Source: Bacillota bacterium | Lineage (GTDB): Bacteria > Bacillota > Clostridia > Christensenellales > UMGS416 | Reading direction: 5' to 3' | Assembly: GCA_023422005.1 (NCBI GenBank) | Contig: JAEZSC010000057.1 | Location: 1-18,604, forward strand | DNA length: 18,604 nucleotides | Shown: piece by piece, positions 6,085 to 14,161 of the stretch | Numbering within the stretch: position 1 is the first letter of the stretch | Layout: each line of letters opens with the position of its first letter | Notes under the pieces: generated by a model | What the model saw: only the letters and a program-made list of their open reading frames with translations | Told to the model about the DNA's origin: nothing | Database searches by the model: none | Position numbers and translations under genes: made by a program

Positions 6085-6113
6085 TTGCAAAGCGCCGCAT
6101 CTTGGGGTATGAT
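6085..6113 (+). promoter_or_regulatory. degV promoter
   Basis: TTGCAA (6085-6090), a 17-base spacer and TATGAT (6108-6113) make a plausible sigma-A promoter, with a start near 6120. A better -35 match, TTGACA, begins five bases upstream (6080-6085) but its spacer to the same -10 would be too long. The rest of 5984-6084 shows no gene or clear structure. Confidence 0.5.
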
Positions 6114-6125
6114 AATCGTGAGATG

Positions 6126-6140
6126 TAGTATGGAATACTA
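6126..6140. promoter_or_regulatory. Possible operator in the degV leader
   Basis: TAGTAT-GGA-ATACTA is a perfect 6+3+6 inverted repeat just downstream of the predicted transcription start. Its position suits a repressor site, but no cognate regulator is known, and it is not a BlaI site because the half-site order differs. Confidence 0.35.
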
Positions 6141-6179
6141 TATTTTCAGAATGCGTTATACAGCAAGAAGAGGTGCCCC

Positions 6180-7031
6180 ATGTCTGAACGTAAAATTGCC
6201 ATCGTTACCGACTCGACCTGCGACCTGCCCGACGCGCTGCTGGCCGAGAACCATATCCACGTGGTGCCCATGCGTATCGTCTATGAAACCCGGGAATACC
6301 GCGACCGCATGGACATCACCCCCGAAAAAGTGTACGAACTGCTGGAACAGGAAGTTCCCAAGACCTCACTGCCTCTGACCGCCGACGTTATGGAAATCCT
6401 GGACGGCCTCATAGCCGAGGGCTATACCGATGTGGTTTATCTGTCCATATCCGCCGGGCTGTCCGGCTCCTACAACCTGATCCGCCTGCTCATCCAGCAA
6501 TATACGGGCTTTCACATCGAAGTCGTGGACACGGCCACGCTGTCCATGGGCTTGGGCTTTCTGGTGCTGGAGGCTGCCCGCGAGGCCCAGCGCACCGGCG
6601 ACCCTGCCGCAGTGGTGGCGCGGGTCAACCTTATCCGCGAGCGCATGGGGGCCATGTTCGTCATCAAGACGCTGGAATATCTGAAGAAGGGCGGACGCAT
6701 CGGCAAGGTGGAAGCTGCTGTGGGCGGCCTGCTGGACATCAAGCCCATCATCGGCGTGGGGCTGGACGGCGTGTATCACACCATCGCCAAGGTGCGGGGA
6801 TTCCGCAGCTCGGTGCAGCGCATGCTTTCGATGACGATAGAGCAATACCGCGGCAAGCGCGTGAACGTGGCCGTGGTGCACGGCTCCTCCAGCGCCGAGG
6901 CCCAGGCGCTGCTGGAGGAGATCAAGAAGGTCGCCACTGTTGTGGAGAGTTATGTATCCCAGGTGGGCCCGGCGCTGGGAATTCACACCGGGCCGGGGCT
7001 GCTGGGCATCATCGCCTACGAAGCCAAATAA
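6180..7031 (+). CDS. DegV family fatty-acid-binding protein
   Basis: A 283-residue, full-length DegV protein. These cytoplasmic proteins bind a long-chain fatty acid in a cleft between two domains. In Firmicutes some act as FakB, presenting fatty acids to the kinase FakA for phosphorylation and use in phospholipid synthesis. Visible motifs are KIAIVTDSTCDLP (5-17), the KTSLPLTADV loop (61-70; T62-S63 in the usual Thr-Ser position), SISAGLSGSYN (89-99), LEYLKKGGRIGK (165-176) and HTGPGLLGI (269-277). AGAGGTG just upstream of the ATG at 6180 is the ribosome site. No FakA gene is in the window, so calling it fakB would be premature. Confidence 0.93.
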   Translation: MSERKIAIVTDSTCDLPDALLAENHIHVVPMRIVYETREYRDRMDITPEKVYELLEQEVPKTSLPLTADVMEILDGLIAEGYTDVVYLSISAGLSGSYNLIRLLIQQYTGFHIEVVDTATLSMGLGFLVLEAAREAQRTGDPAAVVARVNLIRERMGAMFVIKTLEYLKKGGRIGKVEAAVGGLLDIKPIIGVGLDGVYHTIAKVRGFRSSVQRMLSMTIEQYRGKRVNVAVVHGSSSAEAQALLEEIKKVATVVESYVSQVGPALGIHTGPGLLGIIAYEAK

Positions 7032-7049
7032 CACGGCGCAACAACATTG

Positions 7050-7077
7050 AGGCCCGATTGAACAATCGGGCCTTTTG
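7050..7077 (+). terminator. Terminator after degV
   Basis: AGGCCCGATT (7050-7059) pairs perfectly with AATCGGGCCT (7064-7073) around GAAC. A short T-run ends the stem (7073-7076). It is located 19 bases after the degV stop. The short U-tract suggests some readthrough into the heparinase-family gene is possible. Confidence 0.8.
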
Positions 7078-7124
7078 TGGTAAGGTGCCGGTGAAGAAAC
7101 GGCTGCTGTACAGGAGGACCTGCA

Positions 7125-8942
7125 ATGAAACCGCTTCAGGAAAGGCTGAAGGGCAGAGAATACCGCGTCCTGCCCTACAAGGAGCTCTCGCTGTTCCCCA
7201 CCATAGAGGATCGCGCGTTTTGGGATCATATCCATCCGTCGCTGCGCAAGGATTTCATTGCCCGGGGTGAAAGCCAGCTTGGCTGCGACTGGCCGCCGGT
7301 GCGCGCCACCCATTATATGGCCTTCACCCGCACCGGCAGCCGCACGGACTGCGAAACGCCGCACTTTGCCCGCCGCAACGCGCTGCTGTGGCTGCTGGCC
7401 GCCGAATGCGCCGAAAACGGAGGCCGCTTCCTGGACGACATCATCGACGGCGTTTTTGCGATCTGTGAGGAGACCTCCTGGGCCATCTCCGCGCACATCT
7501 CCAGCTTCCTGCCCGTGCAGGAGCACGAGGATATGGACTTGTTCGCGCTGGAGACGGCGGGTCTGCTAAGCTATGTCTACCACCTGCTCAAAGCGCCGCT
7601 GGACCGCGTGTCGCCCCTCGTCCGCCGGCGCATCCGGCGGGAGCTGGAGCTGCGCATCATCCAGCCATACCTGCGCCGGGACGACTACTGGTGGCAAGGC
7701 TTCACCGATCACAAGGTCAACAACTGGGCCCCCTGGTGCACCTCCAACGTGCTGGTGACCTTTCTGATGGTGTGCGAAGACGACGCGCAGCGCCGCGCCG
7801 CGGTGGAAAAGGCCATACGGACCTGCGACAGCTTCATTGATGTGTACCACGACGACGGCATGTGCGACGAGGGGCCGGGATATTGGGGCCGCGCCGGGCA
7901 GTCGCTGATGGATTGCCTGGTTGCGCTGCATGAGATAACCGGCGGGGATGTGGACATTTTCGATGTGCCGCTGATCCGCAACATGGGGACGTACATTGCC
8001 GACGTGCGCCTGGCCGGGCAATACTATCTAAACTTTGCCGACGGTAGTGCCGTGAACACCTGCGACGGCTTGGGTATCTATCGATACGGCAAGATGGTGG
8101 GCAGCCCGCGGCTCATGGCTGAGGGCGCGTACATCCTTAGAAACTTTGCCGGCGGGCAGGTCAACACCGGCAGCGCCCCCCGCTTGTTCCCCTACCTGCG
8201 CTTGTATGAAGAGGCCATGGCCTGCCACAGCGAGCCGGTCTGCCGAAAGAACGCGTGGTTTCAGGACACTCAGGCGCTCATCGCCCGGCAATACGATGTG
8301 CATGGCAAAGGGCTGGTGCTGGGCGCAAAGGGCGGCCACAACGCCGAGAGCCACAACCACAACGACATCGGCAGCTTTGTCGTGTTCGACGACGGGCAGC
8401 CCATCCTGATCGATCTGGGCGTGGAGACCTATTCCGCCCGGACTTTCAATGAGCACCGCTATGAGATATGGACCATGCGCAGCGACTACCACACGCTGCC
8501 CACCTTCGGGCATACCGTGCAGCAGCCCGGCCAGCAATACCGGGCGCGGGAGGTCCGTTATTCCGAGGAGGGCGGCATCGTAACGCTGTCCATGGAGCTT
8601 TCCGCCGCTTATGGGCCTGAGGACATCGGCCGATATGTGCGCACGCTGCGCTTCGATGAGAAGGCGTCGGTCATCACCGTGCACGAGGACTACGTGTACG
8701 AGGGCGAGGCCGCCTTCCACTTTATGACCTTCCACAGGCCCGAGCCGCTGGCAAACGGCGTGCGGATTCTGTCGCGGACGCTGACGGCCAACCAGCCCTC
8801 CACCGTGACCATTGAGGAAATACAGGTCGCGGACAAACGCCTGGCTGCCAGCTGGCCGGGCAGGGTGTTCCGGGTCACAATCCGGCCGCAAGGCGCCGGC
8901 GTAACCTTTACGGTTCAAACTGCCGCCGGTGAGGCAAAATAG
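7125..8942 (+). CDS. Heparinase II/III family protein (polysaccharide lyase-like)
   Basis: A 605-residue protein with an alpha-toroid N-terminal part (about 75-365) and a heparinase II/III beta-sandwich C-terminal part (about 380-600). Signature blocks are NNWAPWC (199-205), DEGPGYWGRAG (248-258, candidate catalytic Tyr253), GGHNAESHNHNDIGSF (403-418, catalytic-type His in the SHNHND core), and SDYHTLP (453-459) followed by GHTVQQPG. Enzymes of this group cleave uronic-acid polysaccharides or oligosaccharides by beta-elimination. The N-terminus (MKPLQERLKGREYRV) has no signal peptide, so it probably acts in the cytoplasm on imported oligosaccharides. AGGAGG seven bases before the ATG sets the start. 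No transporter, sulfatase or glycan regulator is adjacent, so the substrate cannot be inferred. No clear terminator follows. Confidence 0.87.
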   Translation: MKPLQERLKGREYRVLPYKELSLFPTIEDRAFWDHIHPSLRKDFIARGESQLGCDWPPVRATHYMAFTRTGSRTDCETPHFARRNALLWLLAAECAENGGRFLDDIIDGVFAICEETSWAISAHISSFLPVQEHEDMDLFALETAGLLSYVYHLLKAPLDRVSPLVRRRIRRELELRIIQPYLRRDDYWWQGFTDHKVNNWAPWCTSNVLVTFLMVCEDDAQRRAAVEKAIRTCDSFIDVYHDDGMCDEGPGYWGRAGQSLMDCLVALHEITGGDVDIFDVPLIRNMGTYIADVRLAGQYYLNFADGSAVNTCDGLGIYRYGKMVGSPRLMAEGAYILRNFAGGQVNTGSAPRLFPYLRLYEEAMACHSEPVCRKNAWFQDTQALIARQYDVHGKGLVLGAKGGHNAESHNHNDIGSFVVFDDGQPILIDLGVETYSARTFNEHRYEIWTMRSDYHTLPTFGHTVQQPGQQYRAREVRYSEEGGIVTLSMELSAAYGPEDIGRYVRTLRFDEKASVITVHEDYVYEGEAAFHFMTFHRPEPLANGVRILSRTLTANQPSTVTIEEIQVADKRLAASWPGRVFRVTIRPQGAGVTFTVQTAAGEAK

Positions 8943-9129
8943 CCCGCGGCGCGGGGCTCATATGCGCCGACAGCTCCGGCCGCGGCGAAACCCTGTATGT
9001 TCCATCACGGCGATGGACGATGCTCCGGTCCGGTGCCTGGATATGTTCAAGCAGGAGAGAGAAGTCTATATGGATCGCGCGCCCTCCTCCTTTGCGATGC
9101 TGCAAAGCTCCCTTCGGGACATGTCTTTC

Positions 9130-9158
9130 TTGCACCTCAACGGGAAAAATGGTATCAT
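9130..9158 (+). promoter_or_regulatory. rex promoter
   Basis: TTGCAC (9130-9135), a 17-base spacer and TATCAT (9153-9158) lie about 60 bases before the rex start. No Rex-type operator (TTGTGA/TTGTTA arms) overlaps it. The rest of 8943-9129 holds no supported gene. Confidence 0.5.
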
Positions 9159-9218
9159 TCTAATTACGTATTATCTGAAAAGTCTGCGCCAATATCACGC
9201 AAGAGAGAAGGAACCGCC

Positions 9219-9863
9219 ATGCAGGGCAAGGTATCTGAAGCCGTCATCCGCCGTCTGCCGCGTTATTATCGGCAGCTCAAGCTGCTGGAAGAGCAGGGGA
9301 AGGAGAAGATCTCCTCCCAGGGGTTAAGCCACGCACTCAACGTGACAGCCTCGCAGATTCGCCAGGATCTGAACTGCTTCGGCGGGTTCGGCCAACAGGG
9401 ATATGGGTATAATGTGCGGGAGCTTCGCGGAAAGATCGCCCAGATACTGGGCATCAACCACCGCTACAGGCTGATCATCGTGGGTGCGGGCAACATCGGC
9501 CAGGCGCTGGCCAGCTATGGCGCCTTCGTGTCCGAAGGTTATGAGATCCTGGCGCTCTTCGACACCAACCCAGCGTTGGTTGGCGGCAGCGTAGGCGGTT
9601 TGCCGGTGCTGCACGCCGACGAGCTGGAGGATTTTCTGCGCGACCGGGATGTGGAAATTGCCATCGTTGCCACGCCCCAGGCGGCGGCGCACCAGGTGGC
9701 CGAGCGATTGGTACAGTGCGGAATTCATGCAATATGGAACTTTGCACCAGTTGAACTCGTCTTATCTGATGTGGTCGTTGAGAATGCGCAGCTCACCGAT
9801 GGGTTGATGGCGCTGACCTATCGTCTGGGCGAGTTGAGGCAATCGCCTCAGCAGAACGAATAG
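9219..9863 (+). CDS. rex: Redox-sensing transcriptional repressor Rex
   Basis: A 214-residue, full-length Rex. The winged-helix domain covers about 1-80 (RRLPRYYRQLKLLEEQG 11-27; ISSQGLSHALNVTASQIRQD 31-50; FGGFGQQGYGYNV 54-66). A Rossmann domain with VGAGNIGQAL (88-97) follows and binds NADH/NAD+. FDTNP (114-118), VATPQAAAHQVAERL (150-164), NFAPV (174-178) and the domain-swapping C-terminal helix (VENAQLTDGLMALTYRLGEL, 187-206) complete the family pattern. Rex represses fermentation and respiration genes and releases DNA when NADH rises. I chose the ATG at 9219 because GAGAAGGA lies seven bases upstream and family alignment begins here; an in-frame upstream extension to 8997 lacks similarity. 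It appears monocistronic. Confidence 0.96.
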   Translation: MQGKVSEAVIRRLPRYYRQLKLLEEQGKEKISSQGLSHALNVTASQIRQDLNCFGGFGQQGYGYNVRELRGKIAQILGINHRYRLIIVGAGNIGQALASYGAFVSEGYEILALFDTNPALVGGSVGGLPVLHADELEDFLRDRDVEIAIVATPQAAAHQVAERLVQCGIHAIWNFAPVELVLSDVVVENAQLTDGLMALTYRLGELRQSPQQNE

Positions 9864-9908
9864 AGTAATATACACAAAAGAGCTCGCATTCTTTTACAAC
9901 CTGTTTGC

Positions 9909-9937
9909 TTTACAGCATCCGGGCGGTCGAGTATGAT
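9909..9937 (+). promoter_or_regulatory. Promoter of the VanW-domain gene
   Basis: TTTACA (9909-9914), a 17-base spacer and TATGAT (9932-9937) form a plausible promoter with a leader of about 110 bases. A second TATAAT at 9966-9971 lacks a good -35. A ten-base sequence, GAGTAATATA, occurs at 9863-9872 and again at 9943-9952. Confidence 0.45.
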
Positions 9938-10051
9938 GGTATGAGTAATATAAAGATCATCCATGTATAATGATCGGCGCGCGCGGAGTCTTTTTCGCGA
10001 CTGGCCATAACATACTTGGTTTCTATCGGCATCATTCGGAGGTTACAAAAG

Positions 10052-11800
10052 ATGACGTATCGCAGCCGCAACGTATCCAAAAGGAAGAAGAAGGGGATTC
10101 CCGCGCTGGGCGTGGCACTGGTGGTTTTGCTGGTGGCCGCCGGCGGCGTCGGTTTTTATGTGCTGAGCAGTCTGGACGCCAACGCCGGTACCAGCCCTTT
10201 GACTTCTCCAATCGCTTCCGCCATCGCTCAGGTCAAGGGCACCTTCTATGACGGGGTGTTCGTGGATGATATCCCGCTGGGTGGCATGACCATGGCGCAG
10301 GCCCGCGCCAAGGTGGAAGAGCAGCAGAACGCTCTGGCGGCCACCATCTCTCTGGAGCTGACCCACGCCAAGGGCAACCTGATGATCGGCAACACCGACG
10401 TGAGCTATTCCTTTGATACCGACGCCGTGCTGGAGCAGGCCTTCCAGCTGGGCCGCACCGGGACCAAGGATGAGCAGAACGCCGCTATCGAGCAGATGAA
10501 GACCAGCCCGGTCAAGCTTGCGACCAAGCTGACTGTGGATGCTTTCGCCGCGGAGCAGAAGGTGCGCGACTATGCCGCCACGCTGACCGTGCCCGGCGTG
10601 AACGCTTCCTTCCTGGGCTATGACCACGAGAAGCCCAAGGGCGAGCGCCTCCAGTTTAAGCCCGACACCCCGGGCATCCAGGTGAACCCCGACACGCTGT
10701 GGGCTGCGGTGCAGGACGCCTTTGCCTCCAAAGCCTTTGGGCAGCTGGCCGTGGTGGAAGAACCCCTGGATGCGGAAGTGACCGTTGAGATGCTCCAGGC
10801 CGACCTGCAGTTGGTTGAGCCGCTGCCCTTCACGGGCTTCAACGACAAGGAAAACGCCAGGATCAACAAGGCCAACGAAGGCCACACCTATACGTCGCGC
10901 ATCCGCAACGACAGCAAGCAGCGGCGCAAGAACATCGAGCTGGCCAACAACGCCATCAACGGCACGCTGCTGATGCCCGGTGAGGTGCTCTCGGTCAACG
11001 AAAAGACCGGTGAGCGTACCCGCGCCAAGGGTTATCAGGAAGCCCCGGTGGATCAGAACGGCATCGAGGACGTGGGCCTTGGCGGTGGCGTGTGCCAGGT
11101 TTCCAGCGCGCTGTACAACGCGGCCATCGCCGCCGGCCCCCACCGCACGGAGATTGTGGATCGGGACCGCCATTCGCTGGTCTCGGGCTATATGCCCAAG
11201 GGTACCGACGCCACGGTGAACTATCCCAACAAGGACTTCAAGTTCAAGAACATCACCGACAAGCCCATGCTCATCCTCATGTATTACGAGAAGGGCTTCG
11301 ATGGCGCTTACTACGAGCACGCCGATATCTACTGTGTGCCGGATCCCGAAGGCGCGAAGTACAAGCTGTACAGCGACGTTGTCAAGACGATTCCCGCCAA
11401 GAACAGCGAGCCCCGCAAGGTGGCCAGCAACGCCGTGAAGCCCGGGCAGACCAAGCTGATCCCCGGCCACAAGGGCTATGTTACGGACGTTTATCTGCTC
11501 AAGGTCGCCAAGGATGGAACCGAGACCAAGACCAAGCTTTACACCGACACCTATCCCGCCGGCGGCCCTGTGCTGGCCTACTATGTGAAGGACCCCAAGC
11601 CCACAGACACGCCCAGCGAGACGCCCACGCCCACCCTGACGCCTTCGCCGACTTCTACAAAGGAGCCTACAAAGGAGCCTACAAAGGAGCCTACGGAAGA
11701 GCCTACGGAAGAGCCTACGGAAGAGCCTACAGAGGATCCCACACCCACCAAGACGAAGAAACCCACGCCTACACCTACGCCTGAGCCCGCTGTAGGATAA
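10052..11800 (+). CDS. Membrane-anchored VanW/G5 domain surface protein
   Basis: A 582-residue exported protein. After a very basic N-terminus (MTYRSRNVSKRKKK) comes one membrane segment (15-41), so the rest faces outward. Residues about 60-255 resemble the YoaR-like peptidoglycan-binding regions that precede VanW domains. The VanW domain spans about 278-412 (TSRIRNDSKQRRKNIELA, LLMPGEVLSVNEKTGERT, GGGVCQVSSALYNAA 344-358). A G5-like beta-rich domain (about 436-511) follows, then a Thr/Pro/Glu-rich tail with TKEP x3, TEEP x3 and TEDP, then Lys/Pro-rich residues. There is no LPXTG motif. VanW is named for a glycopeptide-resistance cluster but its biochemical role is unknown; this lone copy gives no evidence of vancomycin resistance. 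GGAGG nine bases before the ATG at 10052 sets the start, in preference to an in-frame ATG at 10016. Confidence 0.9.
   Translation: MTYRSRNVSKRKKKGIPALGVALVVLLVAAGGVGFYVLSSLDANAGTSPLTSPIASAIAQVKGTFYDGVFVDDIPLGGMTMAQARAKVEEQQNALAATISLELTHAKGNLMIGNTDVSYSFDTDAVLEQAFQLGRTGTKDEQNAAIEQMKTSPVKLATKLTVDAFAAEQKVRDYAATLTVPGVNASFLGYDHEKPKGERLQFKPDTPGIQVNPDTLWAAVQDAFASKAFGQLAVVEEPLDAEVTVEMLQADLQLVEPLPFTGFNDKENARINKANEGHTYTSRIRNDSKQRRKNIELANNAINGTLLMPGEVLSVNEKTGERTRAKGYQEAPVDQNGIEDVGLGGGVCQVSSALYNAAIAAGPHRTEIVDRDRHSLVSGYMPKGTDATVNYPNKDFKFKNITDKPMLILMYYEKGFDGAYYEHADIYCVPDPEGAKYKLYSDVVKTIPAKNSEPRKVASNAVKPGQTKLIPGHKGYVTDVYLLKVAKDGTETKTKLYTDTYPAGGPVLAYYVKDPKPTDTPSETPTPTLTPSPTSTKEPTKEPTKEPTEEPTEEPTEEPTEDPTPTKTKKPTPTPTPEPAVG
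11657..11740 (+). repeat. 12-base coding tandem repeat (TKEP/TEEP)
   Basis: Seven 12-base units lie head to tail in frame within the VanW gene: three identical ACAAAGGAGCCT units, three identical ACGGAAGAGCCT units, and one diverged unit encoding TEDP. Exact identity within each block, including third codon positions, indicates recent expansion by slippage or unequal recombination. Confidence 0.93.
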
Positions 11801-11834
11801 TCACTACCTTGTCGGCACCGCGGAAAAACCATCC

Positions 11835-11862
11835 AGCGCCCCCGCCCAGCGGGGGCGCTTTT
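11835..11862 (+). terminator. Terminator after the VanW gene
   Basis: AGCGCCCCCGC (11835-11845) pairs perfectly with GCGGGGGCGCT (11849-11859) around CCA and runs into four T (11859-11862). It is a strong GC-rich intrinsic terminator 35 bases after the stop. Confidence 0.88.
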
Positions 11863-11918
11863 GTCTGTATGATGTCGCTTTTCCCATAATCTACAGGCAA
11901 AAATGATCAAGCCATTTA

Positions 11919-11932
11919 CGAACAAGTGTTTC
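11919..11932. promoter_or_regulatory. LexA (DinR-type) SOS box of uvrB
   Basis: CGAACAAGTGTTTC matches the Bacillus-type SOS consensus CGAACRNRYGTTYC at every position. It overlaps the predicted uvrB -35 region, so LexA should repress uvrB until DNA damage occurs. The type of box also supports a Gram-positive origin. Confidence 0.88.
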
Positions 11933-11957
11933 CAAATCAGGCCATATATGCTATACT
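11929..11957 (+). promoter_or_regulatory. uvrB promoter
   Basis: An extended -10 (TGC followed by TATACT, 11949-11957) has a weak -35 (TTTCCA, 11929-11934) at 17 bases spacing. The -35 shares four bases with the SOS box, giving a direct route for LexA control. Confidence 0.6.
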
Positions 11958-12029
11958 GAGTAGTGATCCGCTCGGTGAACGCGCCGCTTCGGGCAGGCGG
12001 ACAGTCCCTACGCCCGCAGGAGGATTTGT

Positions 12030-14015
12030 ATGCCAGACTTTCAGTTGAAATCATCGTTCGCGCCCACGGGCGACCAGCCCGCGGCCATTGAAGCGCTGGT
12101 GGACGGCCTGCAGAAGGGCTACCGCGACCAGGTGCTGCTGGGCGTCACCGGCAGCGGCAAGACCTTCACCATGGCAAACATCATCGCCCGGATGAACCGC
12201 CCGGCGCTGGTGATCGCCCACAACAAGACGCTGGCCGCCCAGCTGTGCAGCGAGTTCCGGGAGTTCTTCCCCGAGAACCAGGTGGGCTACTTCGTAAGCT
12301 ATTATGACTACTACCAGCCCGAGGCCTATCTGCCCGCCACGGATACATACATCGAAAAGGATTCCAGCATCAACGACGAGATCGACAAGCTGCGCCACAG
12401 CGCCACAGCCAGCCTTCTGGAGCGCCGGGATGTCATCATCGTGGCCTCGGTCAGCTGCATCTATGCACTGGGTAGCCCCGATGAATACAAGAACATGTCC
12501 ATCAGCCTGCGCCCGGGCATGGAGCTTGGCCGCGACAACCTCATGCGCCGCCTGGTGGACATCCAGTTCGAGCGTAACGATCTGGCCTTCGAGCGCGGTA
12601 CCTTCCGCGTGCGCGGCGATGTGCTGGAGGTTTTCCCCAGCTCTTCCACCGACACCGCCATTCGCGTGGAGTTTTTTGGCGACGAGATCGAGCGCATTCT
12701 GGAGATCCAGCCGCTGACCGGCAAGATCACGGCAAAGCTGGAGCACACGGTGTTGTTTCCGGCCACCCATTACGCCAACAGCAAGGAAGCCATCGAGCGC
12801 GGCCTCGTGCAGATCGAGAGAGACCTACAGCTGGAACATCAGCAGTTCCGCGATGAGGAGAAGCTGCTGGAGGCCCAGCGGCTGATGCAGCGCACCCGTT
12901 ATGACATGGAGATGATGCGTGAGATCGGCTATTGTTCGGGCATCGAGAACTACAGCCGCTATTTTGACGGCCGCACGCCCGGCCAGCCGCCCTACACGCT
13001 GCTGGACTTCTTCCCCAAAGACTATCTGCTCTTCATAGACGAGAGCCACCGCACGGTGTCGCAGGTGCGAGGCATGTACGCCGGTGACCGCTCCCGCAAG
13101 GACATGCTCGTGCAATACGGCTTCCGCCTGCACAGCGCCTATGACAACCGGCCTCTGAAGTTTGACGAGTTCGAGGAGCGCGTGAACCAGGTCATCTACG
13201 TAAGCGCCACGCCGGCTCCTTACGAGCTGGAGCGCAGCCAGCGCCTGGCCGAGCAGCTGATCCGCCCCACGGGCCTCATCGACCCGGAGATCGTCGTGCG
13301 GCCGGTTAAGAACCAGGTGGACGACCTCATCGGCGAGATCAAACTCACCGTGGATAAGGGCCTCCGGGTGCTGGTGACCACGCTGACCAAGAAGATGGCT
13401 GAGAACCTCACCGACTACTTAAGGGAGCTTAACATCCGCGTGCGCTATCTGCACAGCGACATCGACACGATGGAGCGCATGAAGATTCTGCGCGAATTGC
13501 GCCTGGGCGAGTTCGACGTGCTGGTGGGCATCAACCTGCTGCGCGAAGGCCTGGACCTGCCCGAGGTGGGTCTGGTGGCCGTGCTGGACGCCGACAAGGA
13601 AGGCTTCCTGCGTTCGGAGACCAGCCTGGTGCAGACCATCGGCCGCGCCGCCCGCAATGTGGAGGGCCGCGTCATCATGTATGCCGACGTCATGACCGAC
13701 TCGCTGGACAAGGCCATTACGGAAACCAACCGCCGCCGCGCCATACAGCAGCGCTACAACGAGGAACACGGCATAACGCCCCAGAGCATACAGAAAACCA
13801 TCCACGAGATTCTGGAGATCACCTCCGCGGTGCCGGCGGATGAGGGCAGCCTGCAGGACAACCTGACGATCATCCGCGAGGCCTGCATGGACAGCAAGAC
13901 CTTGATGCGCAAGCTGGAGAAGGAGATGAAGGCCGCTGCCGAGGAGCTGGATTTCGAGCGCGCCGCGCGGCTCAGGGATAGGATCTTCAAGCTCAGGCAG
14001 GAGAAAGAGGAGTAG
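12030..14015 (+). CDS. uvrB: Excinuclease ABC subunit B
   Basis: A 661-residue, full-length UvrB, the damage-verifying helicase-like subunit of nucleotide excision repair. Visible are the N-terminal FAPTGDQPAAI (10-20), Walker A GVTGSGKT (38-45), the damage-probing beta-hairpin beginning YYDYYQPEAYLP (91-102), the DESH box (337-340), the C-terminal helicase motifs (INLLREGLDLPEVGLVAVLD; QTIGRAARN) and the UVR domain at the extreme C-terminus (LEKEMKAAAEELDFERAARL), which contacts UvrC. AGGAGG precedes the ATG at 12030. The gene is followed by uvrA on the same strand but separated by 339 bases holding repeats and a new promoter. Confidence 0.98.
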   Translation: MPDFQLKSSFAPTGDQPAAIEALVDGLQKGYRDQVLLGVTGSGKTFTMANIIARMNRPALVIAHNKTLAAQLCSEFREFFPENQVGYFVSYYDYYQPEAYLPATDTYIEKDSSINDEIDKLRHSATASLLERRDVIIVASVSCIYALGSPDEYKNMSISLRPGMELGRDNLMRRLVDIQFERNDLAFERGTFRVRGDVLEVFPSSSTDTAIRVEFFGDEIERILEIQPLTGKITAKLEHTVLFPATHYANSKEAIERGLVQIERDLQLEHQQFRDEEKLLEAQRLMQRTRYDMEMMREIGYCSGIENYSRYFDGRTPGQPPYTLLDFFPKDYLLFIDESHRTVSQVRGMYAGDRSRKDMLVQYGFRLHSAYDNRPLKFDEFEERVNQVIYVSATPAPYELERSQRLAEQLIRPTGLIDPEIVVRPVKNQVDDLIGEIKLTVDKGLRVLVTTLTKKMAENLTDYLRELNIRVRYLHSDIDTMERMKILRELRLGEFDVLVGINLLREGLDLPEVGLVAVLDADKEGFLRSETSLVQTIGRAARNVEGRVIMYADVMTDSLDKAITETNRRRAIQQRYNEEHGITPQSIQKTIHEILEITSAVPADEGSLQDNLTIIREACMDSKTLMRKLEKEMKAAAEELDFERAARLRDRIFKLRQEKEE

Positions 14016-14040
14016 GGGAAGGAACTCGGCCGATGCCGTG

Positions 14041-14136
14041 CTGTCATTCAGAGGGCGCACAGCGCCCGAAGAATCTCCCAATGGGAACGCCGACGTTGCT
14101 TGACAGGGAGATTCCTCGCTGCACTCGGAATGACAG
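14041..14136. repeat. Palindromic intergenic repeat, full copy
   Basis: A 96-base element with nested inverted arms: CTGTCATTC (14041-14049) with GAATGACAG (14128-14136), and GAATCTCCC (14071-14079) with GGGAGATTC (14106-14114). A smaller hairpin GGGCGC-ACA-GCGCCC (14053-14067) sits in the left arm. Similar CTGTCATTC...GAATGACAG sequences are recurrent intergenic repeats in bacterial genomes. Reading frames through it are spurious. Confidence 0.75.
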
Positions 14137-14161
14137 CAAGTGTTTGACGGCGCCACCCATT

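Noticed and set aside
6366..7526. Minus-strand open frame across the ends of degV and the heparinase-family gene
   Set aside because: It runs through two recognised plus-strand genes and the terminator between them, with no recognisable domain.
8943..9218. Rex operator autoregulating rex
   Set aside because: No TTGTGA/TTGTTA-type inverted arms were found around the predicted promoter.
8929..9327. Plus-strand open frame between the heparinase-family gene and rex
   Set aside because: It overlaps the rex start in another frame, contains the predicted rex promoter, and its Arg/Ser/Cys-rich composition is not protein-like.
10043..11470. Long open frame on the minus strand opposite the VanW gene (475 codons)
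   Set aside because: It is a mirror of the strongly supported plus-strand gene, is rich in Gly/Val/His/Leu as antisense frames of GC-rich genes are, and shows no family motif or ribosome site.
10052..11800. Vancomycin resistance from the VanW domain
   Set aside because: VanW-domain proteins are widespread in Clostridia; no vanHAX or vanRS genes are present.
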